Assembly: GCA_040954595.2 (NCBI GenBank)
Contig: CM082586.2
Span: 9,238,001 to 9,302,000, forward strand
From: Balanoglossus misakiensis
Taxonomy: Eukaryota > Hemichordata
DNA: 64,000 nt
Direction: 5' to 3'
Part shown: positions 56,546 through 64,000 of the stretch, one piece after another
Layout of the letters: each line of letters begins with the position of its first letter
How positions within the stretch are numbered: the stretch's first letter is position 1
The notes under the pieces: generated by a model
What the model saw: only the letters and a program-made list of their open reading frames with translations
The model's database searches: none
Told to the model about the DNA's origin: nothing
Made by a program: the position numbers and the translations under genes

Positions 56546-56730
56546 ATTGAATTAATAATTCGATGTGGACAAGGACACTGTTCTGTATGAGTTATTTTGA
56601 ATGATGTATGTGTATTTTTATACTGACATGTTTGTGACTTACATACACATGCTTGCACATTTTTCTGTTGTGGTTTATCTGAGGAAAACAGTGAATAAGT
56701 TGTAATATTTTTGTCTATTCTGTTAACAGA

Positions 56731-56762
56731 TTACGCTGAACAGATATATCTCAGTCTCAAGG
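56731..56762 (+). other. Putative non-coding leader exon (32 nt)
   Basis: Lies between gttaacag and gtgagt, both strong splice sites. It has no ATG. An earlier donor (CTG/gtgagt) lies at 55820. Confidence 0.4.
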
Positions 56763-57171
56763 TGAGTGTTTGATATTGTTTTTGACCATGACCTGAAGGG
56801 ATTAAGGGTGTGATTTTGAGCTGTTTTCTGGAATATTGTGTGATATTAAAAGTTGTTTGACACTTTAAAAATGCTGGAAATACTGGTGAAATGATGTGCC
56901 ATGATTGGTGTTTATTTGAAGGTGTATTGTTATTTAAATGAGGGAGGCATTCCTGTGTTCATCAATTTTATTTGATTCATTTCAGTCATTGTGACAAACA
57001 TTTGGATTTGAATGTGTAGAGATGGTTGATTGAAGTAATACAATTGTGGTTTTGACTGTTGTGGGAGGATATTAATCTGTTGAGGGCTGGCTGTGAAAGT
57101 GGCATGTGTTATGTTTGTTCACTGACAGTTTTGTTGATTAATAATCGTATTTGTAGCTATGTATAATATTG

Positions 57172-57526
57172 TTGAAGGGACAAAGTCTGTCTCTCGCTGG
57201 CTTTTTTCCGTTAATTATATTTGATACAAGACATTGTTTGTGTTATTTTACATGCGAGTATAAAGAGATTCAACATTCGACCACACACAAATTCCATCCG
57301 ACTTGTAGACACGGGAGTGAAAAACTCACCAAAATGAATATTCAGTGTTTAGCATTTATTCATTTTGGCGAGATTTTGACTCTCATATCCTACAAACGGG
57401 GTGGAAGTTGTGTGTGGTCGAACGTTGATTCACTATTTAGCCACATGTAGAATAACATAAACAGTGTCTTGTATCAAACATAATTGATGGAAAAAGGGCA
57501 GCGTGAGAGAGACTTTGTCCCTTTAA
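57172..57526. mobile_element. 355-bp palindromic foldback MITE in the transposon leader
   Basis: The left arm begins TTGAAGGGACAAAGTCTG and the right arm ends GACTTTGTCCCTTTAA. The arms are complementary with some mismatches almost to the centre near 57349 (ACCAAAATGAATA against TATTCATTTTGGC). A single arm of the same family lies at 4429-4547. The inverted arms contain ACCACACACAA next to ATTCGACC. Confidence 0.8.
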
Positions 57527-57676
57527 CATACATGGAAATTTGAAGGGCATTTTCAACTAAATCTGAAAAGCTTTGTTGTGTAAGTTTCACACTTTGTGGG
57601 GATTTTGTGTATGTTTTGTTGAATCACTGTATCATGTACATTTTTTTCTAATAAGGTTATTTGGTTTGTTTTCCAG

Positions 57677-57702
57677 TTTTTGGTGACACAACATATTTGA
57701 CG
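57677..57702 (+). other. Putative non-coding leader exon (26 nt)
   Basis: Lies between tttccag and gtaagt. No ATG. Together with 56731-56762 and the acceptor at 58144 it makes a plausible spliced 5' leader. Confidence 0.4.
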
Positions 57703-58144
57703 GTAAGTGTTGTAGATATAGCAGATGATTTCAAGTGCGTTGTAGTTTGTAGAGGTGTGGTCAACATAGCTGGTCGAGAGCTTGTGTACTGTATGTATGG
57801 TTGTGTACCAGGATTGATCATATCCTGAGATATGGATGGAATTAAAAATGTTGTGTAGCAGCTGTAATGATGCCTGAGTTAAGGTGTAGTTTGATGTACA
57901 CGAACAGTACAGAAATGTGGTGAGCATAGCTGCTATTCAAGATGTATATTTCACCTTTGTACCAGTATTATTGATCCTATTTGTGGACAGGCCTGTATAA
58001 TTTCAATGGCATGGTGGGAAAAACATGAGGACAAGTAACGCAGACACTAAAATGGGGAAGGCACTGCAAAATGTGGATAGTTTGATCAGCAATGAGTTGT
58101 TAACTTCTGTTTGGTGATGGTAATCATGTTGAAATATTTTTCAG

Positions 58145-61100
58145 ATGCCTCGTAAGAAGTACTGGAAGAAGAGTGATGTGCAGAAGAAGCGGTTGGGTTT
58201 GGGTCGTGTCCCACCAACCAGTGGAATTATCACTCAGGGCCAATCTGTCCTGTTTGACCAAAATGACACTGTTACAGTGGAAAATGTATCTGGAAATTAT
58301 GTCCCTCGGGACCTTATGAACTTGGATAATAAATCTGGAAATGATGTCCTTCGGGACGCTAAGAACTTGCAAAATAACTCTTATGGTGTCCTTCGGGATC
58401 ATGATAACTTGCAAAATAACTCTTATGGTGTCCTTCGGGATCTAGATGACTTGCGAAATGAATCTGATGGTGTCCTTTGGGATCTAAATGACTGGCAAAA
58501 TAAATCTGATAATGCTGTTATTCAGGGTCATGGTGAACATGTTGGAGATTTTGAGGACGTAAGTAACACTATGGCACGTGATGTTGCACATGATGAAGGT
58601 GATCAAAGAGGAATTACTGTTGAGCATGAAGTTGAGGAGACTTATGTGATGGGAGAAGTCGATAATGTGAACATAGCAAGAGTTACAGAAACAGAGTGTG
58701 TTGGAAATGATTCACAAGATTTACATAATGTTGGTACCGAAACCAGTGAATATTTATTTTGTCCAATTACGTCTGTGATACAGCATGAGTTATGTGAGAA
58801 ACTTCACTTACATAATGAAACTACTACTGAGTGTGTAAATGGAATTGAGGGTGCGGAAGCTGGTGAACCCTGTAAAATAAAGTCAATTGTTGGTGATGGT
58901 AACTGTTTGTTTCGGGCGTTGTCATATGCTGTAAGTGGAAGTGAGAGAAATCACAGAGTGATGCGAAAAGCCATTGTTAATCACTTGAGAGTCAATGAGA
59001 ATGCATATTTAGATTTCATAAAGTCAATGGGATATACATCAGTTGCAGACTACATTGAAAAGTCTAGAATGGATTGCCTTAACATTTGGGGTTCTGAAGT
59101 TGAAATCTTCGCAGGAGCAAACTTGTTGAATACTGACATATATGTCCATACCATTGGCAGATGGTGGAAACATCCTTGCACTCAATTTAATGAGAGGAAT
59201 TGCAGTCGAGGTGATGGTATCTATATTTATCATCTGAATCAAAATCATTTTGATGTCGTTGAGTGTGTCAAAACACCTAACTTGGAAAGCTGTCACTGCA
59301 CACATACTGATTGTGATGTACAAGTGTCTAGTGTAAATGTGACTGACAACTGCAAATCTGTTACAAGTAGTGAGATATCTTCTTCACAAAGGAAGTGTCC
59401 AAATAAGACAGGAATTGTGAATGCCAATTTGAATGCACTGGGGATTGAAACTGGAGTTAAGAGAAAAAGGCCGATGAGTACACGGCTGAGGAAGAAACTG
59501 AGAAGAGTGAAATATCAACAGAAAGAAAGTATGGAAACTGCACCTAGTGCAAATGTTAAAACAAAGAGCAGTAGGGCTGATAGACAGCGTGTGTTGTATC
59601 ATAGTAATTGTGAAATCAGAGAGCAACTGAAATTGAAAAGGAAAAGAAGGTACCATGAAGATATATCATACAAAGAGGTTAAGAAACAGAAATTTTCACA
59701 GAAGTACCAGCATGACGCATTGTTTCGTGAGGCAAAGAAGGTGAAATCATCAGAGAAGTACCGGCATGACACATTGTTTCGTGAGGCGAAGAAGGTGAAA
59801 TTGTCAGAGAAGTACCGGCATGACACATTGTTTCGTGAGGCGAAGAAGGTGAAATTGTCAGAGAAGTACCGGCATGACACATTATTTCGTGAGGCGAAGA
59901 AGGTGAAATTGTCAGAGAAGTACCGGCATGACACATTGTTTCGTGAGGCAAAGAAGATGAAATTGTCAGAGAAGTACCGGCATGACACATTGTTTCGTGA
60001 GGGAAAGAAGATGAAATTGTCAGAGAAGTACCGTAACAATGCAGAATTTCGTGCTCGAACGAAATCTAAATTAATGGAGGTATATCAGCAAAATCCTTTG
60101 GTGAGAGGGATTCAGCAGAGGAAATGTTTACAAAGGTACAAACAGAACCGAAGTTATAGACAGGCTGTATTGGAAAGAAGTGAAAGTAAAAGAGAACAGA
60201 AGAAAATTAATGAAAGAAATTTGGACTATGTTGTTGCTGCTTTCAGAAATCAGGTATCAAATGGTCCTGACTGTGTGTGTTCTGTTTGCCACAGGCGACT
60301 TTTCAGAAAGCAAGTAATTCTTTGCAGAAGGGATAAGTATGCGAGTAAAATTGCATCATGTGATATTGCTGAGAATTGTATTACAGAAGATTATGTACAT
60401 AGATGTAGTGTCTTATGTCCTGTTGAGTGCCCACTTGAAAATAGTGCAGCTAGTAAGATGTGGATTTGTTACACATGTGACACTAAACTGTTGCGTGGAA
60501 AGATGCCAGTTCAAGCTGTTGCAAACAATATGCATGTAAACCCAATTCCCCATGAATTGGAATGCCTGAATTCTCTAGAGCAACATCTGATTGCATTGCA
60601 TATTCCTTTCATGAAAATGATGGCGCTACCAAAAGGTGGACAAAATGGTGTTCATGGACCTGTTGTATGTGTCCCATCTAATATAGAGAAAGCTACAAGT
60701 ATTTTGCCACGAGGTGAATTGGATGATCAGATGATAAAGGTGAAATTGAAGCGAAAATTGACTTACAAGGGTTGTTATCAGTATCAGTTTGTAACCAAAA
60801 GCCACATTCAGAATGCATTGGATTACTTACAGAGAAATAACAAGTGGTATAGTGATGTGAAATTCAATGTGGATTGGGAAAATAGTCTGGAAAAAACAAA
60901 AGATGAACCTTCAGATGTCAAAGATATTGATGATGATGTGTCATCAGAAACAGAAGATGAAACTGACACTGGGAAAGATACCAATGGAATATTCATGGAC
61001 ACATGTTTTCAGCCAGTCAATATAGGTCAGGATATCCTTGATTATCACTTTGATGATATAATGTCTGTTGCTCCTGCAGAGGGTAATGTACCTGTTAGTG

Positions 61101-64000
61101 TTTTGATGGAGAAATTCAATGAAGCCAAGTGCTTTCCAGTGTTATTTCCAACCGGGTCACCAACATTTCATGATGAAAGAGAGGTTAACATAACTATCAA
61201 TCGATACTTGCAAAGTCGTTTGTTGAATGCAAGCAACAGGTTTGCACAAAATACAGACTACATATTTTATTCACAGTATCTGTCGGAAATTGATCAGGTG
61301 GTATCCAATGTATCTATTGCGTTGAGAAAAGGAACTGCACATGCTTGTGGCAAAAAAGTTACATCTGATGTTTTGACTGACAGAGAATCTTTGCAAAACA
61401 TTTTGAAGTGTGATGAAGGTTACAAGTTTTTGAAACCTATCAGAGGGACACCCCCTTACTGGCAAGCTACACAGAAAGATTTGTTTGCAATGATCAGACA
61501 GCTAGGTATTCCAACATGGTTCTGTTCATTTTCTTCTGCGGATTTGCGATGGAAAGAACTGATTGAGACATTACTCCGTGGCGAAGGTGATACACGTAAT
61601 GCAGAGGATCTTGATTGGTCTGAGAAATGTGGTATTTTGAAGCGTAACGCAGTAACAGCTGCAAGAATGTTTGATCATCGGTTTCAATGTTTTCTGAAAG
61701 ATGTCATTATGTCACCAGCCAATCCTATTGGCAAAATCAAAGATTACTTTTATCGAGTAGAATTCCAACAACGTGGTTCACCCCACACTCACTGCTTATT
61801 TTGGGTTGAAAATGCACCCAGAGTAGACAAGGATTCTGATGATGAAGTGGTTGATTTTGTAGACACATATGTTACGTGTGAAATGCCATCATCTGACAAT
61901 GATGAAGAATTACATGACATTGTTAAGTCAGTTCAGAAACACAGCACACGTCATTCAAAATCTTGCAAGAAGAAAAATACTAAGTGTAGATTTAATTTTC
62001 CACGGCCACCATCAAAAGAGACATTTGTATGTCGCCCTGTTGACAGCGTAGTGGAAAAAGTACCAGAAGATCTAGAAAAGGCAGAGAGTCGTGAAGCATT
62101 TGAAATTGCCGTTTCAGAGCTGAGTGTTTCACCAGTGGAGCAAAAGATGGCTACAACACTTCTAGAGAAAGTTTGGGTGGCAATGAATGACAAGGAGAAA
62201 GAGTATGATACCATAGATGACTTATTTGAGGAAGTTGGTATATCTCAGGAAGCATATGAGAGGGCACATTCAATCGTTTCAAAAAAGACAAGTATAGTTA
62301 TGAAACGTCAGCCTAATGATGTGTGGGTAAACCAATACAATGCTTGTCTTCTGCGTTGCTGGAATGCAAATATGGATATCCAGTTTGTTGTTGATGCATA
62401 TGCATGTGTTGTGTATATTGTATCATACATTTCGAAGGCAGAAAGAGAAATGGGTTTACTTCTGGAACATGCTCAGAAAGAAGCTAATAAAGAAGGAAAT
62501 ATGGATGCTAAATCTGCATTGCAACAGTTGGGCGGTGTTTATTTGCACAACAGAGAAGTAAGTGCTCAGGAGGCTGTATATAGAGTGTGTGGCTTGAAAC
62601 TGAAGCAATCATCTCGAAAAGTCCAGTTTATTCCTACTGGAGAGAATCCTATCAAAATGAGTTTACCATTTGCTGCAATAAAGAACAAAATGAAGGGAAA
62701 TGAGGTCGATGAGGAAAGCATCTGGATGAATAGTGTTGTTGACAGATACAAGAACAGACCATATGGAGAAGAATTTAATACCATGTGTCTTGCTACATTT
62801 TGCTCAGAATACAGAATAGTTTCAAAATCAGAAGTTGTGAATGTCAACGATGAGAAACGTCAGAGTCCTGTAGTACAGTTAAACAATGGTACTGGCTATA
62901 TGCAAAAGAGATCTCGAACTGAACCCGCTGTCATCAGATATGCAAGATTCTCAGTGACAAAATATCCAGAGAAGTATTACCGCAGTATGTTAGAACTCTT
63001 TCTACCACACCGGGTTGATGCACAACTGAAACCTAGTGGTTTTGAATCCTACGAGGATTTCTATCGTGTTGGTGCTGTGAAATGTGGATCTGAATCTGTA
63101 GAAAAAGTGAAGGACATAGTGGAAAGAAACAAAGCATTGTTTGAAAAAGAGGCTGATGCTGTTGATATGGCTGAAGAATTCCTTGGTGGGAATAATGAAC
63201 CACTGGAAGATGCATGGGCACAAATCTGTCCAGAAAATGAATTAGACAGATTGGAATGTATTGAGGAAGGCAAAAAATGCAACGACCATGGTGATGGAGA
63301 TGAAACAGATGATATTCCAGAGTTGGTGGCAAAAGCGCAAGGTGATTGCAGTGTGGAGATCTCTACTTCAATAGCAAGAGCTGAAATTGCAGCAATGTGC
63401 AGATCATTGAACAAAAAACAAGCTGAAGTATTTTATAGTGTGAGACAGTGGTGTTTGGATAAAAGCAATGGAAAGAATCCAGGGCCTTTTCATTTATTTG
63501 TGAGTGGTGGTGCTGGCACTGGGAAAAGCCATTTAATAAAAACATTATATCATGAAGCCAAACGAATCTTATCTCGTGTATTGCCAAACCCAGATGAAAT
63601 CTCTGTAATGCTCACAGCTCCAACAGGTGTAGCTGCATTTAATATACAAGGAGAAACACTACATCATGCATTTTCAATAGCAGTTGACTCAAAGCTGCCG
63701 TATCAGCCACTGCATGAGGAAAAGATAAACAGTCTGCGTTCAAAACTTGGAAATCTTGAAATTTTAATAATAGATGAAATTTCTATGGTTGATAAGAAGT
63801 TATTGCACTACGTTCATGGAAGATTAAGACAACTCAAACAACGCTCAAGTCAGTCACCATTTGGAAATGTAAGTGTCATTGCTGTTGGTGATTTTTACCA
63901 ACTTCCACCTGTGAAAGGAAGTCCACTATGCATAGACAATGATGTAATTAGTTTATGGAGTGATAATTTCAAGATTGTTGAGCTTACTGAAATAATGAGA
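58145..64000 (+). CDS. OTU-Rep-PIF1 helicase transposase (3' end outside window)
   Basis: The ATG is the first codon after a splice acceptor (tttttcag) and opens a frame of 1952 codons without a stop to the window's end. In order: residues about 48-121, five imperfect 14-15-residue repeats (YGVLRD core); 245-372, an OTU cysteine-protease fold with DGNC (D251, C254) and NHFD (H368); about 515-635, an 18-residue basic tandem repeat; about 705-785, a cysteine-rich region (CVCSVCHRRL, CYTCD); then a Helitron-like N region and Rep with HUH motif SPHTHC (H1214, H1216) and a tyrosine motif Y1419, Y1424, Y1428 before ISK; from about 1760, PIF1-type helicase with GGAGTGKS (K1794) and IIDEIS (D1877). 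Rep nicks and joins DNA during rolling-circle transposition; the helicase unwinds the donor. All catalytic residues seen are intact. Confidence 0.93.
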   Translation, partial: MPRKKYWKKSDVQKKRLGLGRVPPTSGIITQGQSVLFDQNDTVTVENVSGNYVPRDLMNLDNKSGNDVLRDAKNLQNNSYGVLRDHDNLQNNSYGVLRDLDDLRNESDGVLWDLNDWQNKSDNAVIQGHGEHVGDFEDVSNTMARDVAHDEGDQRGITVEHEVEETYVMGEVDNVNIARVTETECVGNDSQDLHNVGTETSEYLFCPITSVIQHELCEKLHLHNETTTECVNGIEGAEAGEPCKIKSIVGDGNCLFRALSYAVSGSERNHRVMRKAIVNHLRVNENAYLDFIKSMGYTSVADYIEKSRMDCLNIWGSEVEIFAGANLLNTDIYVHTIGRWWKHPCTQFNERNCSRGDGIYIYHLNQNHFDVVECVKTPNLESCHCTHTDCDVQVSSVNVTDNCKSVTSSEISSSQRKCPNKTGIVNANLNALGIETGVKRKRPMSTRLRKKLRRVKYQQKESMETAPSANVKTKSSRADRQRVLYHSNCEIREQLKLKRKRRYHEDISYKEVKKQKFSQKYQHDALFREAKKVKSSEKYRHDTLFREAKKVKLSEKYRHDTLFREAKKVKLSEKYRHDTLFREAKKVKLSEKYRHDTLFREAKKMKLSEKYRHDTLFREGKKMKLSEKYRNNAEFRARTKSKLMEVYQQNPLVRGIQQRKCLQRYKQNRSYRQAVLERSESKREQKKINERNLDYVVAAFRNQVSNGPDCVCSVCHRRLFRKQVILCRRDKYASKIASCDIAENCITEDYVHRCSVLCPVECPLENSAASKMWICYTCDTKLLRGKMPVQAVANNMHVNPIPHELECLNSLEQHLIALHIPFMKMMALPKGGQNGVHGPVVCVPSNIEKATSILPRGELDDQMIKVKLKRKLTYKGCYQYQFVTKSHIQNALDYLQRNNKWYSDVKFNVDWENSLEKTKDEPSDVKDIDDDVSSETEDETDTGKDTNGIFMDTCFQPVNIGQDILDYHFDDIMSVAPAEGNVPVSVLMEKFNEAKCFPVLFPTGSPTFHDEREVNITINRYLQSRLLNASNRFAQNTDYIFYSQYLSEIDQVVSNVSIALRKGTAHACGKKVTSDVLTDRESLQNILKCDEGYKFLKPIRGTPPYWQATQKDLFAMIRQLGIPTWFCSFSSADLRWKELIETLLRGEGDTRNAEDLDWSEKCGILKRNAVTAARMFDHRFQCFLKDVIMSPANPIGKIKDYFYRVEFQQRGSPHTHCLFWVENAPRVDKDSDDEVVDFVDTYVTCEMPSSDNDEELHDIVKSVQKHSTRHSKSCKKKNTKCRFNFPRPPSKETFVCRPVDSVVEKVPEDLEKAESREAFEIAVSELSVSPVEQKMATTLLEKVWVAMNDKEKEYDTIDDLFEEVGISQEAYERAHSIVSKKTSIVMKRQPNDVWVNQYNACLLRCWNANMDIQFVVDAYACVVYIVSYISKAEREMGLLLEHAQKEANKEGNMDAKSALQQLGGVYLHNREVSAQEAVYRVCGLKLKQSSRKVQFIPTGENPIKMSLPFAAIKNKMKGNEVDEESIWMNSVVDRYKNRPYGEEFNTMCLATFCSEYRIVSKSEVVNVNDEKRQSPVVQLNNGTGYMQKRSRTEPAVIRYARFSVTKYPEKYYRSMLELFLPHRVDAQLKPSGFESYEDFYRVGAVKCGSESVEKVKDIVERNKALFEKEADAVDMAEEFLGGNNEPLEDAWAQICPENELDRLECIEEGKKCNDHGDGDETDDIPELVAKAQGDCSVEISTSIARAEIAAMCRSLNKKQAEVFYSVRQWCLDKSNGKNPGPFHLFVSGGAGTGKSHLIKTLYHEAKRILSRVLPNPDEISVMLTAPTGVAAFNIQGETLHHAFSIAVDSKLPYQPLHEEKINSLRSKLGNLEILIIDEISMVDKKLLHYVHGRLRQLKQRSSQSPFGNVSVIAVGDFYQLPPVKGSPLCIDNDVISLWSDNFKIVELTEIMR
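58288..58506 (+). repeat. 42-45-bp coding repeats near the N-terminus of the transposase
   Basis: Five in-frame copies with the core GGTGTCCTTCGGGAT and AACTTGCAAAATAA. They encode YGVLRDxxNLQNN-like segments. The repeat length is always a multiple of three. Confidence 0.75.
58880..59263 (+). other. OTU protease domain coding segment
   Basis: Encodes IVGDGNCLFRALSYAV at the start and QNHFDVVE at the end, with the Asp-Cys-His arrangement of ovarian-tumour-family cysteine proteases (deubiquitinase-like). Confidence 0.88.
59690..60050 (+). repeat. 54-bp coding minisatellite
   Basis: Six to seven copies encode 18-residue units KYRHDTLFREAKKVKLSE, strongly basic. Copies differ by few bases, so they are recent. 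The minus strand is also open here purely because of the repeat. Confidence 0.88.
61784..61792 (+). other. HUH metal-binding motif of Rep
   Basis: Encodes H-T-H within SPHTHCLFW, the two histidines that hold the catalytic metal in HUH endonucleases. Confidence 0.9.
63506..63529 (+). other. Walker A of PIF1-type helicase
   Basis: Encodes GGAGTGKS; the Walker B (IIDEIS) follows at about 63770-63784. Confidence 0.92.

Larger units (their letters stand above)
55556..64000 (+). mobile_element. Autonomous Helitron/Helentron-type transposon, 5' part
   Basis: It begins with ATATAGCTGCCAAGCAGC, then AATGGCGGGCCCAAGCC and CATAGCAACA: the same ~55-bp head as units 4, 5 and 18 of the array, after which the sequence becomes unique. 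It then has a ~2.5-kb leader and one long Rep-helicase gene that runs past the end of the window. The 3' terminus is therefore not visible. The family call rests on the HUH Rep plus PIF1 helicase (firm); the Helentron sub-type rests on the OTU domain and on the head sequence being complementary to a 3' hairpin arm in relatives (inference). Confidence 0.88.

Noticed and set aside
59599-60039. Minus-strand 146-codon open frame with internal repeats
   Set aside because: It is the antisense shadow of the 54-bp minisatellite inside the transposase frame.

Overview
The window is nuclear DNA from an animal: single-domain exons of 99-102 bp with GT-AG introns, a ROC-COR GTPase gene with ankyrin repeats, and several metazoan transposon families. 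The style fits a marine invertebrate (non-vertebrate deuterostome or lophotrochozoan). Species cannot be fixed from the sequence.

Region 1 (1 to about 27.7 kb) is one plus-strand ankyrin-Roco gene without its first and last exons. About ten ankyrin exons, most of them near-copies with near-identical introns, are followed by linker exons, a P-loop exon, ROC exons (VWDFAGQ, then SKAD) and a COR exon. Two in-frame stops (20711 and 23945) suggest a pseudogene, a broken allele or exon skipping. One intron carries two large insertions: an intact-looking 8.07 kb Ty3/gypsy element with LTRs identical by eye (6665-14736, minus strand), and a full-length but mutated 5.0 kb APE-type LINE (14831-19836, minus strand) whose ORF1 carries a 2A (DIELNPGP) motif. 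Several small inverted-repeat elements (MITEs) sit in the other introns.

Region 2 (28.27-29.52 kb) is the 3' part of a second LINE with a YADD reverse transcriptase, cut off where the array begins.

Region 3 (29.52-55.56 kb) has no genes. It holds 18 head-to-tail non-autonomous elements of about 1.2-1.7 kb. Each begins with GCTGCAAGCAGC followed by GGGCCCAAGC and ends in GAA/GAAA microsatellite, in six cases followed by one to three perfect GGGCCCAAGC hairpins. The units are full of AGGTCAAAGGTCA sites.

Region 4 (55.56-64.0 kb) is the 5' part of an autonomous Helitron/Helentron-type rolling-circle transposon. It has the same 5' terminus as the upstream units, a spliced leader with three 240-bp repeats and a 355-bp palindrome, and an open reading frame of at least 1952 codons (OTU protease, zinc-finger-like region, HUH Rep, PIF1 helicase) that runs off the window. 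The main result is that the array and this element form one system: a probable autonomous driver placed as the next unit of a tandem array of its own non-autonomous derivatives.
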